Below are positions 57,001 through 63,120 of a DNA stretch of 64,000 nucleotides, piece by piece. The stretch spans positions 9,735,848-9,799,847 of the forward strand of contig JARUPZ010000005.1 of assembly GCA_031213475.1 (NCBI GenBank). The letters run 5' to 3'. Within the stretch, counting starts at the first letter, position 1. Each line of letters opens with the position of its first letter. The DNA comes from Nereocystis luetkeana (taxonomy: Eukaryota > Sar > Phaeophyceae > Laminariales > Laminariaceae). The notes under the pieces are model-generated. The model saw only the letters and a program-made list of their open reading frames with translations. It did not search any database and had not been told where the DNA came from. A program made the position numbers and the translations under genes.

Positions 57001-60000
57001 CCCGTCAGCTATTACTCGGACTGGATCGCGATCCGATCGTCCTTCGGCATGAACGGCATCCTCATACAGGAAAGGGACGTGTTGCCCTTCGCGAGCTACC
57101 TCGAGAACCACCAGCAGCGCCGCCCGCCAGACCACCTCGTCGTGAGTGTCCTTATTTTTGTGGACTAGGTTGACAGGTGCAGCATATGCTGCCAGTATAA
57201 TAAACGGACATTATGCTTGTACCGGCAATGTGCTGAGCTAGCGGTATGCCTGTACTGGCAGTACGCTTCTACTGGCCGAGAGCACTGTAGACTTGGAGAA
57301 TATACTGGAACTTATTTCAAATGTCGTACGTCCCTCTACCTGCCATCCCATATATACACCAGGTATATTATATTAATAGTTGTAATTGTGAAATGTTCGT
57401 TCTTTTTCGAGCATATTTCTTAGTACGAGCGCTTTTGGGGCAAAACGCCAAGCAGTCGACACGGGAAGCCCGGCCGGACACATCGGTCGGGGTCCGGGCA
57501 CATCGGTCGAGGTCCGGGCGCGATCCGTGCACTCCGGAGTGCGTGGAGGGCGCTCAAAGTTTTGTTTTCCCCCCGGCGGGAGTGGATAAAAGACGTTTCC
57601 CCTGGTATCAGTGCGAGAGGCATTCTTTTGTACGTACGTACTGGTATATATTATTATATGGTATAGTATTGTTGTCTGTTTGTATGAATATCTAGGGATT
57701 AGTATCGCCCCCCTCCGCCCCAATGGTGGGAGTAAGAGGGGTTGTAGTGCTCTGCATCGCTCTCGAGGGTCACGAGGTAGATACTCCACACAAAGAAAGA
57801 CCTACGATAGGTGAAAGCCCTGATACTCCACACGAAGAAATACCTACAATAGGTGAAAGCCCTGAAGGGAATCGGTCAACATTCTGATACTCCACTCGAA
57901 GATATACAATAGGTGAAAGCCCTGAAGAGAATCGGTCAACATTCTGATACTCCACACGAAGATATCCAATAGGTGAAAGCCCTGAAGAGAATCCGTCAAC
58001 ATTCTACTACGGGGGGCCATAGTTAACAGGACCAAATATTGTTAGTAAAAATGGTTAAACATATACCTGGTAGGTTTTATGTGTACCATAGGTCCTGTTA
58101 ACTATGGTCCCCCGTGATAGCTGTAATAGATTGTGGTATGTGATACGACGGAAAGCTGCATAGAGGAAGAAGTGGGCAACGGAAGAGGGGGGGGGGAGAG
58201 AGAGAGAGAGGGGGGGGCGGGGTGCTTTCCTTCCTTGTCTTCTGCGTCCTTTGTAGTTCCTTCTGCAGTATTTTTGTGTATCTCTGTGGTTCTACAGTAT
58301 ACGCTTCTGTACTTTCCTGTGTTGTGAGAGTTTTTGTTGTTGTTGTTGCGTGTTCTGTGTGTGTGTGTGTTTTTTTTTCTGTTTGTACTCATTGTTGTCG
58401 CGTTCATCGGCCTGATGTCGCTGAGCGAGCGCGCCTACGTGGAACTCTTGATTGTTCAAAAGTTCAGCCAATCATCTAAAACTCCTCGACAAATACCAGG
58501 AGCCCCCCAGGCAAAAAAAAATGCAACACCGGCAGGTTAACCCCGTTAGAACCGCAGTCCCGTTTTGGGGACAAACCACTCAAATTTCTATCAATTTTTC
58601 ATCCTCAATGGGACGCGGCAGTCCTTGAAAGGGTGTGGAGCCTTTGCTTTTCACCAGTTCGCCGGAGGATTTGTATAAGCACAAAAAAAAAAACGTCCCG
58701 ACGGTCTTTTTTTTTCTTTTTTTTTTGTCGTTTTGTCGCGATTTCGGCAAGAACAGGCGCCGTTGTCGAAACCTACCGCCTCGGAAGTATTGAAACTCCT
58801 CTGCATCCCCCCCCACCCCTTCGCGCTCCGCGCTTGGTTCAAGCAATGTCTGCCTGGTCGGTGAAGGCCCGATGGGTCCCGTCCCGGCATATGTGGGGAT
58901 GCGAGGGTCTATGGTCATACGACTACGGCCATGGGTGACATGAGTGCACCCCCTCTCCACCCCTCCTCTCCTTTCCGGCTGCCTAGTGACACGCGTTTTG
59001 GCGCATCCGACGCCGTTGTAAAAGCCCACCGCCTCCTGAGCGTCGAAACCCATGTGTAACCCTCTTCGCTCCTCCGCGTTACCCCCTCCCGACTGCGCAC
59101 GCCTCCGGGGTGTTGACCCCTGCAGGTGGAATGGTTTGCCGGCGAGACGGCAGAAAGGTGAGGGTTGTTTTTTTTGTGTGGTTAGGTTGTGGTTCGGTTT
59201 GTTTTCTCATTCTTCTTTTTTTTCACGCGTGTATGAAAAAAGTGAAGTTGAAAAAAAAAAAAAAAAAAAAACGCAGGTGAGAACCAAGATTGCAGTGGCG
59301 CGTTCACGTGTGTTATTCCGACCCCCTTTGGACGTGCAGCGCACCCCAAGTGTTCGTTCTTATTCGCCGCCTCGTTGCTGTTTATAGTATCTTCCTGCTC
59401 TGAGCGTAGCCCGTCTGCGGCTATATAACCCCGGGAACGGAGGTTATGTGGCCGATCTCGCAATCGTCGTTCGGATTTCGTGGCCTTTTCCCTTTCAAGT
59501 CCGGGTATCACGACTGTCATGCCATCATCCATGGCAAGTGTATCATCGTTGCGTCCGTCCCAAAAACGAAAAAAAGTAACCGCCCACCGTCGTGTTTCCG
59601 CTGAACAACCCCCCTCTCCCCTTGTGAAGTCTCGCGCTCAAGGCCGGGCGGGAACACATGGCCTTCCGCCACAACATTTTCGAGCACCTGGGGTCCGTCA
59701 GCACGCTCAGGGGCAAACTCTCGCCCGCCTACCCATCCTGTTTCGAGGAACTGACCACGAAGACGCTGTTCGCGGTGAGCGCCGCAAATCGCAACGCCCA
59801 CCCAACCACCCACGCACCCACCTATCCCCCCCCCCCGCTCCGTCCCCTCCGTCCCCGCACCCACTCCTTATGTCCCGCCTTGGCGTCTACCTTAGCTACC
59901 TCCTTAGAGTCTGACTTAGGTGCTTCCGGAGCTACCTTCTAGGCTGCCGTCTAAGCTACTGTCTAAGCTGCTGCCTAATCTGCTGCCTTGACTGCTGCCT

Positions 60001-60581
60001 TAGCTGCTGCCTTGGCTACTGCCTTGGCTGCTGCCTTGGCTGCTGCCATGGCTGCTGCCTTGACGTCTGCCTCGACTCTTGCCTTGGCTACTGCCTTGGC
60101 TGCCGCCTTGGCTACTTCCTTGACTACTACCTTAGCCACTGCCTCGGCAAATCCCCTACCTCACGTCCAATACGCTACCTCGCCTGGCCGTGTTCCGTCC
60201 CGCGGCGTGGCGTAACCTTCCGTCCATTCAATGTTTTTTGCTTCCTTCGTACCTGGTATTTCATTTTAACTACGCGAAGTATATTATTAATATTACGGGG
60301 GACCATAGTTAATAGGACCTCTGGTATACATAAAAACCTATATATTTAACCATTTTTACTAACAATAGTTGGTCCTACTAACTATGGCCCCCCGTAATAG
60401 TGTTTTCTTATGTTTTTTTTTAATATATATTGGCAACCGGCGACAGGTGGAAGCGTTCGACTTCTCCAAGTGTTCCTCCGACGACCTGTCGCCATGCGCC
60501 GTCTCCGACAGCGCCAAGATGGGTTTCCCGCAGATAAATTGGCCCCAGCTACACCGGGATAAAAAACAGAGACGGGCCTGA
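36391..60581 (+). CDS. GT54 (MGAT4-like) N-acetylglucosaminyltransferase, eight exons
   Basis: Predicted Golgi type II membrane enzyme of family GT54, which adds beta-1,4-GlcNAc to the alpha-1,3-mannose arm of N-glycans using UDP-GlcNAc. Exons (plus): 36391-36873, 47918-48259, 52786-53010, 54349-54491, 57009-57141, 59125-59156, 59630-59774, 60447-60581; intron phases 0,0,0,2,0,2,0. The 545 residues (animal MGAT4 about 535) comprise a basic cytosolic tail, a membrane anchor at about 62-84, a Pro/Gly-rich stem, then LGIPTVPR (247-254), FMEDDMRLC (374-382) with the acidic EDD sugar-nucleotide/metal motif, SDWIAIRSSFGMNGILI (401-417), RRPPDHLVEWFAGET (435-449) and a C-terminal VEAFDFSKCSSDDLSPC. 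The catalytic exons 3-8 are secure. Exon 1 is joined by phase, topology and total length only. Donor specificity within GT54 is inferred. Confidence 0.85.
38334..38784. mobile_element. MITE-B copy 6, split by SINE-1
   Basis: The left arm (CCTTTAAGAACTCCAGTCCC) ends near 38405 and the right arm resumes at 38751 (TGTCCCCCAAAACGAGACTG, ending AAAGGGTTAA). SINE-1 copy 2 sits between them. Confidence 0.88.
38408..38750 (+). mobile_element. tRNA-derived SINE-1, copy 2
   Basis: Same head, body and A tail (about 25 A) as copy 1. The flanks TGTCCCCAA and TGTCCCCCAA look like a target duplication within the host MITE-B. Sense orientation in GT54 intron 1. Confidence 0.93.
38880..39003. mobile_element. 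MITE-A copy 5
   Basis: Reverse-oriented copy with GGGGACC duplicated in the left arm and a CCTGGTAGG insert in the middle. GT54 intron 1. Confidence 0.9.
39553..39752. mobile_element. MITE-A copy 6, host of a MITE-B
   Basis: Left end TTACGGGGGGG. The element resumes after MITE-B as AATAGGACCTACGG and ends CACCCGTAA. Part of the left arm was lost at the junction. Confidence 0.85.
39563..39650. mobile_element. MITE-B copy 7, nested in MITE-A
   Basis: CTTTTACCACCGCAGTCCCG on the left, and ACGGGACTGCGGTTCTGAAA then GGG and TTAA on the right. Confidence 0.88.
40371..40459. mobile_element. MITE-B copy 8
   Basis: Starts TTAACCCTTTTAGGACTGCA and ends GGTGCTAAAAGGGT. GT54 intron 1. Confidence 0.9.
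40528..40872 (-). mobile_element. tRNA-derived SINE-1, copy 3
   Basis: Reverse copy: the minus strand starts GGTCGCCCCGGTGGCTCAAG, has B box GGGTTCGAGCCCC and ends in an A-rich tail with AAAGAAAAAGAAAA interruptions. Antisense in GT54 intron 1. Confidence 0.92.
41510..41617. mobile_element. MITE-A copy 7
   Basis: Nearly intact: TTACGGGGGACCATAGTTAG left, TTAACTATGGTCCCCCGTAC right. A run of nine A lies in the middle. Confidence 0.92.
41651..41847. mobile_element. Two MITE-B copies in tandem (9, 10)
   Basis: One copy runs about 41651-41745 and another about 41755-41847. The second carries a TACCAGGTATG insert in its loop. Both are diverged at the inner ends. Confidence 0.8.
41868..42060 (+). 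repeat. GCTAAG hexamer minisatellite
   Basis: Degenerate AAGGCTAAGGCTAAGGTAAC and ACGCTAAGACC units over about 190 bp in GT54 intron 1. Confidence 0.8.
42120..42545 (+). repeat. ~58-bp minisatellite
   Basis: About seven units of the type TACTCGGTCGGCGCTGACCG, AGGCCAGTAGG, TTATCCCTGCTTTTGATAG. It starts right after the GCTAAG tract. Confidence 0.8.
43279..43385. mobile_element. MITE-B copy 11
   Basis: Diverged inverted repeat: AGACCCTTTTACGGCAAACT left, GAAACGGGACCGACTGCAGT right. Confidence 0.7.
43503..43585. mobile_element. MITE-B copy 12
   Basis: Both arms are present (GCACTGCAGTCCAAGTTTGG; CCCCAAAACGGAACCGCGGT). TTAA ends are lost. Confidence 0.8.
43735..43780. mobile_element. MITE-B fragment
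   Basis: Single arm: TCAGGGGACTGCAGAGTCCG then TTTTGGCGACAAAACACTC. Confidence 0.6.
43833..44290 (+). mobile_element. Repeat E copy 4, long
   Basis: Lacks the G-tract end but has most of the body: GCCGGGACGGAGCATGTCGG, GGCGAGTCGCATGAAGGGCG, TTCCAGAGACAGCAATGGGA, TGGTTGTCTAGCTCACGTAC, ending in GACGCCAACCCAACCTACTC. Confidence 0.85.
44291..44400 (+). mobile_element. Repeat E fragment, tandem to copy 4
   Basis: GGCGAGTCGCATGAAGGGCG through TGCATCCTACTAAGAGCCGC to GATAGCTTCAACGAG. It shows the empty MITE-A site. Confidence 0.8.
44481..44511. mobile_element. MITE-A fragment (copy 8)
   Basis: Left arm only (TTGCGGGGGACCATAGTTAA then TAGGACC), cut off by a GC-rich palindromic stretch (GCGGGCGGCCAACGCCGCCCGC). 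Confidence 0.8.
45641..45719. mobile_element. MITE-A copy 9, left arm missing
   Basis: CTATGGTATACATAAAAACC to TTAACTATGGTCCCCCGTAA. GT54 intron 1. Confidence 0.88.
45829..45913. mobile_element. MITE-B copy 13
   Basis: GTACTGCAGTCCCGTCTCTG left, GTCCCCAGAACGGGACTGCG right. Confidence 0.82.
46029..46220. mobile_element. Two MITE-B copies side by side (14, 15)
   Basis: Copy 14 at about 46029-46125 (CCCTTTTAGAACCGCAGTCCC-type, right arm GTCCCCAAAACGCGACTGCG), copy 15 at about 46132-46216 with a TTGGTATATATAG loop insert. Confidence 0.85.
46456..46484 (+). repeat. G-rich tract
   Basis: GGAGGGGGAGGG then a G run. It is not followed by GTACTC. Confidence 0.85.
46526..46596 (+). repeat. (CTG)n tract
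   Basis: About 23 CTG-type units with TTG, CCG and ACG variants, ending in a pure CTG run. Confidence 0.9.
46727..46832. mobile_element. MITE-A copy 10
   Basis: Complete reverse copy, TTACGGGGGACCATAGTAAA to TACGGTCTCCCGTGA, with TA flanks. Confidence 0.92.
46933..47057 (+). repeat. (TTCC)n microsatellite
   Basis: About 30 TTCC units. Lysine/glycine/arginine/glutamate-repeat frames over it on the minus strand are by-products. Confidence 0.95.
47335..47490 (-). mobile_element. Repeat F copy 2, C-tracts on both sides
   Basis: Minus strand: GGGGGGGGCGTACTCATTTG, TTGCTTGCCGTCGTCATTTG, CTTCGAGACGGAGCACCGTT, TAGAGGCACCTCCAACAGCT, then GGGCGCTTAGAGAG and a second G run (complement of 47341-47360). 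Confidence 0.85.
47554..47575 (+). repeat. C homopolymer
   Basis: About 20 C, within a C-rich stretch 47500-47660. Confidence 0.9.
47690..47910 (+). repeat. AC-rich tract before GT54 exon 2
   Basis: G-poor, degenerate CCAAACCNAAACC and AACCGATAACC blocks run up to the acceptor CAACAGCAG. Similar to 52620-52775. Confidence 0.7.
47918..48259 (+). CDS. GT54 exon 2: stem and domain start
   Basis: Reads IRGSGMDESHASVLPPANTL, a low-complexity stem, then SVILGIPTVPRPRGVSYLEE and TLSAVLSQVGEE. A nearby alternative acceptor at 47914 keeps the frame (one extra Gln). Donor GAG then GTGGGT. Confidence 0.82.
48287..48372 (+). mobile_element. Repeat E copy 5, short
   Basis: A G-run of about 20 with GGGAGGGG, then TGTACTGGATAGGAGATATG, to ACCATAGACG. 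The next bases are again G-rich. It starts 27 bp after the GT54 exon 2 donor. Confidence 0.85.
48760..49300 (+). repeat. ~115-bp tandem repeat, four units
   Basis: TGGGTCCATCGTGGGCTCTG, AATGTTACTACAAATGCCCA, CCCGGAATAG, AACATGCAGTACGTGTATTT, TTGTTGTTGAGAAAAGTAA. Units start near 48838, 48952, 49066 and 49180. A related flank (GAGGGCATACATGGTCTCTG) follows at 49380. GT54 intron 2. Confidence 0.88.
49896..49989. mobile_element. MITE-B copy 16
   Basis: TTTAGGACTGTAGTCTCGTT left with a 10-bp GGACAATTGC insert, CCCCAAAACGGGACTGCAGT then TCTAAAAGG right. Confidence 0.87.
50281..50386. mobile_element. MITE-A copy 11
   Basis: Complete: TTACGGGGGGCCATATTAAA left, CTTTGGTCCCCCGTAA right, TA flanks. 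GT54 intron 2. Confidence 0.92.
50479..50494 (+). repeat. G homopolymer
   Basis: About 15 G, followed by AGAGGGG rather than an E or F copy. Confidence 0.85.
50876..51309 (+). CDS. Orphan open frame in GT54 intron 2
   Basis: An open run of about 144 codons (first ATG 50947, MDHIRVVAVVALTTASDMPW). The upstream open part reads TYEYDTLHFAETREGCREYC and the downstream part reads KGYPASVVHTADGRKGCSTY. The composition is protein-like, but I cannot match a family. It may be a dead gene fragment or chance. Confidence 0.25.
51807..51935 (+). mobile_element. Repeat F copy 3
   Basis: A G-run, then CGTACTCATTTGTTTGCTTG, GACCATTGACCACGCATCCC, TTTCGAGGCGGAGCACCGTT, TAATAGAGACACCTCCAGCA. GT54 intron 2. 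Confidence 0.85.
52132..52343. mobile_element. MITE-A copy 12, host
   Basis: Outer element whose middle (ATTTTTACTAACAATATTTG) is split at the TA by copy 13. Its right end is TGCCCTCCCTTAA. Confidence 0.92.
52201..52305. mobile_element. MITE-A copy 13, nested in copy 12
   Basis: Complete 105-bp element flanked by TA/TA inside another copy of itself. The junctions show exactly which two bases are duplicated. Confidence 0.95.
52618..52775 (+). repeat. AC-rich tract before GT54 exon 3
   Basis: ACACCGAACACCGAACACCG and GAACCCCGAACCCCGAACCC blocks, then a C run and the acceptor TGCTACCAG. Confidence 0.75.
52786..53010 (+). CDS. GT54 exon 3
   Basis: Encodes DTSARDRCSISILVLNVHGA, GHTAFDQAREAHEGKPGVVF, LTIEEG and on to MPTPK. 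This is the Rossmann-like core between the LGIPTVPR strand and the EDD motif. Phase 0 on both sides; donor GTAAGG. Confidence 0.88.
53017..53290 (+). mobile_element. Repeat E copy 6
   Basis: G-rich run from 7 bp past the exon 3 donor, then TGTACTTGATAGGAGAGATG and the body to TGCATCCTACTA, where a second G-rich run begins. Confidence 0.87.
53470..53502 (+). repeat. (TTG)n tract
   Basis: GTGGTTGTTGTTGTTGTTGT, part of a T/G-rich stretch in GT54 intron 3. Confidence 0.8.
54006..54045 (+). repeat. (CTG)n microsatellite
   Basis: About 13 CTG units, 300 bp before GT54 exon 4. Confidence 0.9.
54349..54491 (+). CDS. GT54 exon 4 with EDD motif
   Basis: Encodes VRKQTRDLVYLLRAAAGRAD, HYLFMEDDMRLCAGG and on to LGKAH. 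FMEDDM is equivalent to the LEDDI acidic motif of MGAT4. Acceptor CTTCCTGTAG, donor GTGAGG, ending two bases into a Ser codon. Confidence 0.92.
54520..54668 (+). mobile_element. Repeat F copy 4
   Basis: A G-rich run (54520-54552), then TACTCATTTGTTGCTCGCC, TTTCGAGACGGAGCACCGCT, CACTAGAGACACCTCCAACC, closing at another G-run. It starts about 30 bp after the exon 4 donor. Confidence 0.87.
54669..54805 (+). mobile_element. Repeat F copy 5, adjacent
   Basis: A G-rich run, then GCATACTCATTTGTTGCTTG, TGACCGCTGACCACTCG, ACACCTCCAACGGTTGGGCG. Confidence 0.82.
54938..55047. mobile_element. MITE-A copy 14
   Basis: TCACGGAGTGGCCATAGTAA left, GACTATGGTCCCCCGTA right. Diverged. Confidence 0.88.
55168..55750 (+). 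mobile_element. Repeat E copy 7, full length
   Basis: A G-run, then GTACTCGATAGGAGATATAT, the whole body, ending CAACCCCAATCTATATATAA then TATAG and another G-run. With copy 11 it gives the full-length consensus of about 550 bp. Confidence 0.9.
56741..56953. mobile_element. MITE-A copy 15 with nested copy 16
   Basis: The outer copy begins at 56741. A complete inner copy runs about 56763-56868, and the outer body then continues (AAGTAAAAATGGTTGAACGT) to GTTCCCCCCCC. A second self-insertion, in GT54 intron 4. Confidence 0.85.
57009..57141 (+). CDS. GT54 exon 5
   Basis: Encodes SYYSDWIAIRSSFGMNGILI, QERDVLPFASYLENHQQ and RRPPDHLV (the first base completes Ser). Matches the conserved W..I..S.G..GI block of GT54. 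C-rich tract plus CGTCAG acceptor, donor GTGAGT. Confidence 0.92.
57765..58005 (+). repeat. ~65-bp tandem repeat
   Basis: CTGATACTCCACACGAAGAA, ATACCTACAATAGGTGAAAG, CCCTGAAGGGAATCGGTCAA, CATT, three to four units of 56-67 bp. MITE-A copy 17 abuts its right end. Confidence 0.88.
58007..58117. mobile_element. MITE-A copy 17
   Basis: CTACGGGGGGCCATAGTTAA left, GGTCCTGTTAACTATGGTCC then CCCGTGA right, with a TACCTGGTAGG block inside. Confidence 0.92.
58545..58636. mobile_element. MITE-B copy 17
   Basis: TTAACCCCGTTAGAACCGCA left, a diverged right arm ending CAGTCCTTGAAAGGG. Confidence 0.8.
58826..58945 (-). mobile_element. Repeat E copy, reverse
   Basis: Minus strand: GGGGGTGCACTCATGTCACC, ATGGCCGTAGTCGTATGACC, then the body to GCTTGAACCAAGCGCG. 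It begins at a C-rich run on the plus strand. Confidence 0.82.
59125..59156 (+). CDS. GT54 exon 6 (32 bp micro-exon)
   Basis: Encodes VEWFAGETAE and two bases of Ser. Acceptor CCTGCAG, donor GTGAGG. VEWxxGET is conserved in GT54-like proteins, and the phase fits exons 5 and 7. Confidence 0.88.
59630..59774 (+). CDS. GT54 exon 7
   Basis: Encodes LALKAGREHMAFRHNIFEHL, GSVSTLRGKLSPAYPSCFEE and LTTKTLFA. The FRPSLFQHVGxxSSL-type block of MGAT4 is recognisable as FRHNIFEHLGSVSTL. The acceptor is taken as TTGTGAAG (not the later TCAAG), because only it keeps frame. Confidence 0.9.
59878..60165 (+). repeat. 12-bp GCTGCCTTGGCT minisatellite
   Basis: About 24 degenerate 12-bp units in GT54 intron 7. 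One frame reads as Ala/Leu/Thr-rich repeats because the period is a multiple of three. Confidence 0.9.
60293..60397. mobile_element. MITE-A copy 18
   Basis: Complete and near consensus, TA flanks, 50 bp before GT54 exon 8. Confidence 0.94.
60447..60581 (+). CDS. GT54 exon 8 (C-terminus)
   Basis: Encodes VEAFDFSKCSSDDLSPCAVS then SAKMGFPQINWPQLHRDKKQ, RRA and TGA. VEAFD..C..D is the conserved end of the GT54 domain. Confidence 0.9.
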   Translation: MEAFDFSKCSSDDLSPCAVSDSAKMGFPQINWPQLHRDKKQRRA

Positions 60582-60800
60582 GAAGCGAAAGGGGGCCCAA
60601 AAGGAAAAAGGCCCTCTGATATTCGAATACCCGGGTGAGACGTGAATAAACCCTGAGATCTACAGACCCCCTGAAAAGTTGGGGGGACCTGAGAATCAGA
60701 GGGGCCTAAGAAGCGAACGGCCGTGAGGAGCGAACGACTCCAAGACGCGAAAGGTCCTGAGATGCAGAATAGTTATCTTGAGATGCGAAAGTGCCCTAGT
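60573..60800 (+). repeat. ~20-bp degenerate repeat from GT54 stop
   Basis: GGGCCTGAGAAGCGAAAGGG, ACCTGAGAATCAGAGGGGCC, AAGAAGCGAACGGCCGTGAG and GGTCCTGAGATGCAGAA recur with variable spacing. The first unit includes the stop codon. Confidence 0.65.
60645..60650 (+). terminator. Candidate AATAAA poly(A) signal
   Basis: AATAAA 64 bp after the GT54 stop codon (GTGAATAAACC). Position and strand fit, but the cleavage site is unknown. Confidence 0.4.
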
Positions 60801-60984
60801 CGAGAAACAGGAGGGGGGTAGGAGAAGGGACACGGCTCGAAACACGGAATGCCCCCGAGGGTGTGATGAACGGGACACCGAGAAGCGGTCGGGGTGGGTA
60901 CGAGGGCGCACTCGCTTGCGCGTCGCCCTCGGGATAGGAAATTACCGGTGAGGAGACGGACAAGAAGGGGGAGAGAGAGGGCGC

Positions 60985-61110
60985 GGGCCGGAGGGGGGGG
61001 GGGGGGGGGGGGCGGGGGGTACTCGATAGGAGAGATGTACTCGATCTCATGCATGGCCGTAGTCGTAGGACCATAGACCCTGGGGGGAGGGGGGGGGGGG
61101 GAGAAAGCAT
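60985..61110 (+). mobile_element. Repeat E copy 8, short
   Basis: A G-run, GTACTCGATAGGAGAGATGT, to GGACCATAGACCC, then a second G-run. Confidence 0.85.
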
Positions 61111-61157
61111 ACCAGGGATGAGGGGGAAATTTGGTCTGACTTGTGTGCGATCAAGCC

Positions 61158-61183
61158 CCCTCTAGGGGGGGGGGGGGTGGGGG

Positions 61184-61226
<43 letters not shown>

Positions 61227-61326
61227 GCACTCATGTCATGCGTGGTAGTGGTCATGAGACCGTAGACCATTGCATCCCTACAATGCCTCGACGGAGCATA
61301 TCGGGTTTTTCATCGACCCCGCAGTA
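61158..61326 (+). mobile_element. Repeat E copy 9 after ~65-bp G tract
   Basis: The longest G tract of the window (61158-61225), then TGCACTCATGTCATGCGTGG, ACCGTAGACCATTGCATCCC, to GGGTTTTTCATCGACCCC. Confidence 0.82.
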
Positions 61327-61659
61327 GCGGGGGGCAGGGGCGGCTTTCCTTGCGAAGTCAGTCAGCAGTTGCTTTCCTTTCCGGTTCCCGTAGTTTTTTT
61401 TTTTTTTTTCGATCAAAAGGCATCAGGGGTGGTGTAAATGCTTGCTACGATAAGAAGCGGCGTCAGTTGACCTGGCTAGGCAACGCGCCTTTACGTACGC
61501 GGATATTTTTTTTCATGTGTTTTAACGTTTGTACGTACAAAAGTACCTTCTCGCGTCCGCTTTCTTTTTTTTCTCTCGATTTTTCCATCTTCAGTCTTAG
61601 CGTTGCCCTTCGTGGTGAAAATACGCCACCGCAGAGAGGGTGGCAAGGTAAACCTCTGA

Positions 61660-61770
61660 ACCAAGATGTGTTCAGCGGTCGGCTGCCACATCAGCGCGAC
61701 GTATGGCTCGCACGACAGCAAGAAGCGCCGCGGAGCATGCCCCCCTCTGCGCATCGTTTTTGTTTTTTCG
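61660..61770 (+). pseudogene. EsV-1-7-like cysteine motif fragment
   Basis: The frame from 61666 reads MCSAVGCHISATYGSHDSKK then RRGACPPLRI. C-x4-C, TYG, SKK and a further Cys after 17 residues match the EsV-1-7 repeat (C-x4-C-x16-C-x2-H) of brown algae and their viruses, but the final His is Leu. A single degraded repeat with no neighbouring repeat was found, so I call it a fragment. Confidence 0.35.
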
Positions 61771-62300
61771 GAACTCCGATTTCGGTTCCCTGGATTTTTC
61801 ACGATTTTGTCGCCTTCCTCATGTATGGTGGACAGTGTTTGGAGCTGACGCCGAAAGCCCCTCCCCCCCGTCCCAGCTCCTGGCTGGCTACCGCGTAGCG
61901 TGTTGCCGTTTTAGAACCGCGGGGGCTTTCCACTTCGGCGTTTCAAAAAAAGGGTGGAAGAAACCGTGAGCGCGCGCTCGCCTCGTCCGACGTACGAGTG
62001 CCCTCGGTTCTATTTCCGGTTACTTTATCGCACCGTCTTGCGAAGAGGAAGGGAAAGGGAAAAATTGAGGCCTGGTGTTTGTGGGGGGGGGTCGTCGGAT
62101 GCTTGGATGCATGTCTTGTCCGTTTGGGTGGGGGTGCCTCTGCCCGCGAGGAGGGCGTGGGGCTGGCGCCGCAGAGTGCTGTCCCCGCGTGCGTGTGTGC
62201 GCGCGTTCAGCGGTTTATTCTCGAGTTCGTTCCTTCGGTAGAACTGACTGCCTGCCTGTGTCTTGTTGCTGGGACGAGAAGGAGGAAGGGATGGATGGAG
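61771..62300. other. No gene recognised
   Basis: T-rich then G-rich sequence. Open frames on both strands show no motif or splice pair. Confidence 0.35.
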
Positions 62301-62384
62301 GGAGGGAGGGGGGGGGCGGGTGCACTCGATAGGAGAGATGTACTCGATTACATGCATGGCCGTAGTCGTATGCAGGGGGGGGGG
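62301..62384 (+). mobile_element. Repeat E copy 10, shortest
   Basis: A G-run, TGCACTCGATAGGAGAGATG, to GCCGTAGTCGTATGCA, then a second G-run of 12. Confidence 0.85.
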
Positions 62385-62439
62385 GGGCACATAGTTACAT
62401 AGCTTTGGTGTGGAGGCATTCGTTGGGCGGGATCTAGAC

Positions 62440-62735
62440 AGGCAAGGCGGCTAGGCCTGTACTGGCATCAAGAAGATAGGGCTGTTCAGGCAGCTAAGTC
62501 TTTACAGGCCTTGAGGCTGAGGCAGCCAGGCAGCCAGGCCTGTAAAGGCGGCTAGGCAGGCAGGCAGCTAGGCTTGTGCATGGCAGCTAGGTAGGTAGCT
62601 AGGAAAGTTGTCGTTTAGGCAGCTAGATCTGTAGGTCTGTACAGGCAGTAAGGCTAGGCAGGCAGGTAGCTAGGCCTGTAAAGGCGACTAGGCCTGTAAA
62701 GGCGGCTAGGCCTGCACGGCAGCTAGAAGGTACCT
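62440..62735 (+). repeat. GGCAGCTAGGCCTGTAAAGG minisatellite
   Basis: About 12 degenerate units of 16-24 bp built from GGCAGCTAGG and CCTGTAAAGGCGGCTAGG. Confidence 0.85.
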
Positions 62736-62759
62736 GGTAACTGGGAAGGTTAGCGCATG

Positions 62760-63120
62760 GGCCCCGGTGAGCCAGTCACCCCAACCCGTGTCGCGCGCCG
62801 CGCCTACCATATGCTCATTCGTCCGTGATTGTCGAGTGGCGGCGCCAGACCAAGCAGAACCGCGGTGAATTTGCTCTGATTTGATGATAAATCGGGTGAA
62901 CGAAATTGGAGGGAGGGAGGGAGGGATGCACGTAAGGATACCTTGCGTGGCCACTTGCTGGCTACGGTGGTGAGAGTATGGGCCGTGTTTGTTTTTGCCT
63001 TCGTGGTGTGAAGGGCTGTTTTTGTCGTTTTTTTGTTATTGCAGTAATGCGTGCTATTAACGGCGCACCTGACTTGTTGTACCTAGCATCTCTGTTTAAT
63101 TTTGGTGGTGCCTGTCTCTC
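62760..63120. other. No gene recognised
   Basis: An 82-codon minus frame (62706-62954) and a plus frame from 62978 have no recognisable motif. Confidence 0.35.

Noticed and set aside
58334-58540. Membrane-like frame reading FVLIVVAFIGLMSLSERAYV
   Set aside because: It sits in GT54 intron 5 between two exons that join exactly in phase, and the hydrophobic part is from a T/G-rich tract.
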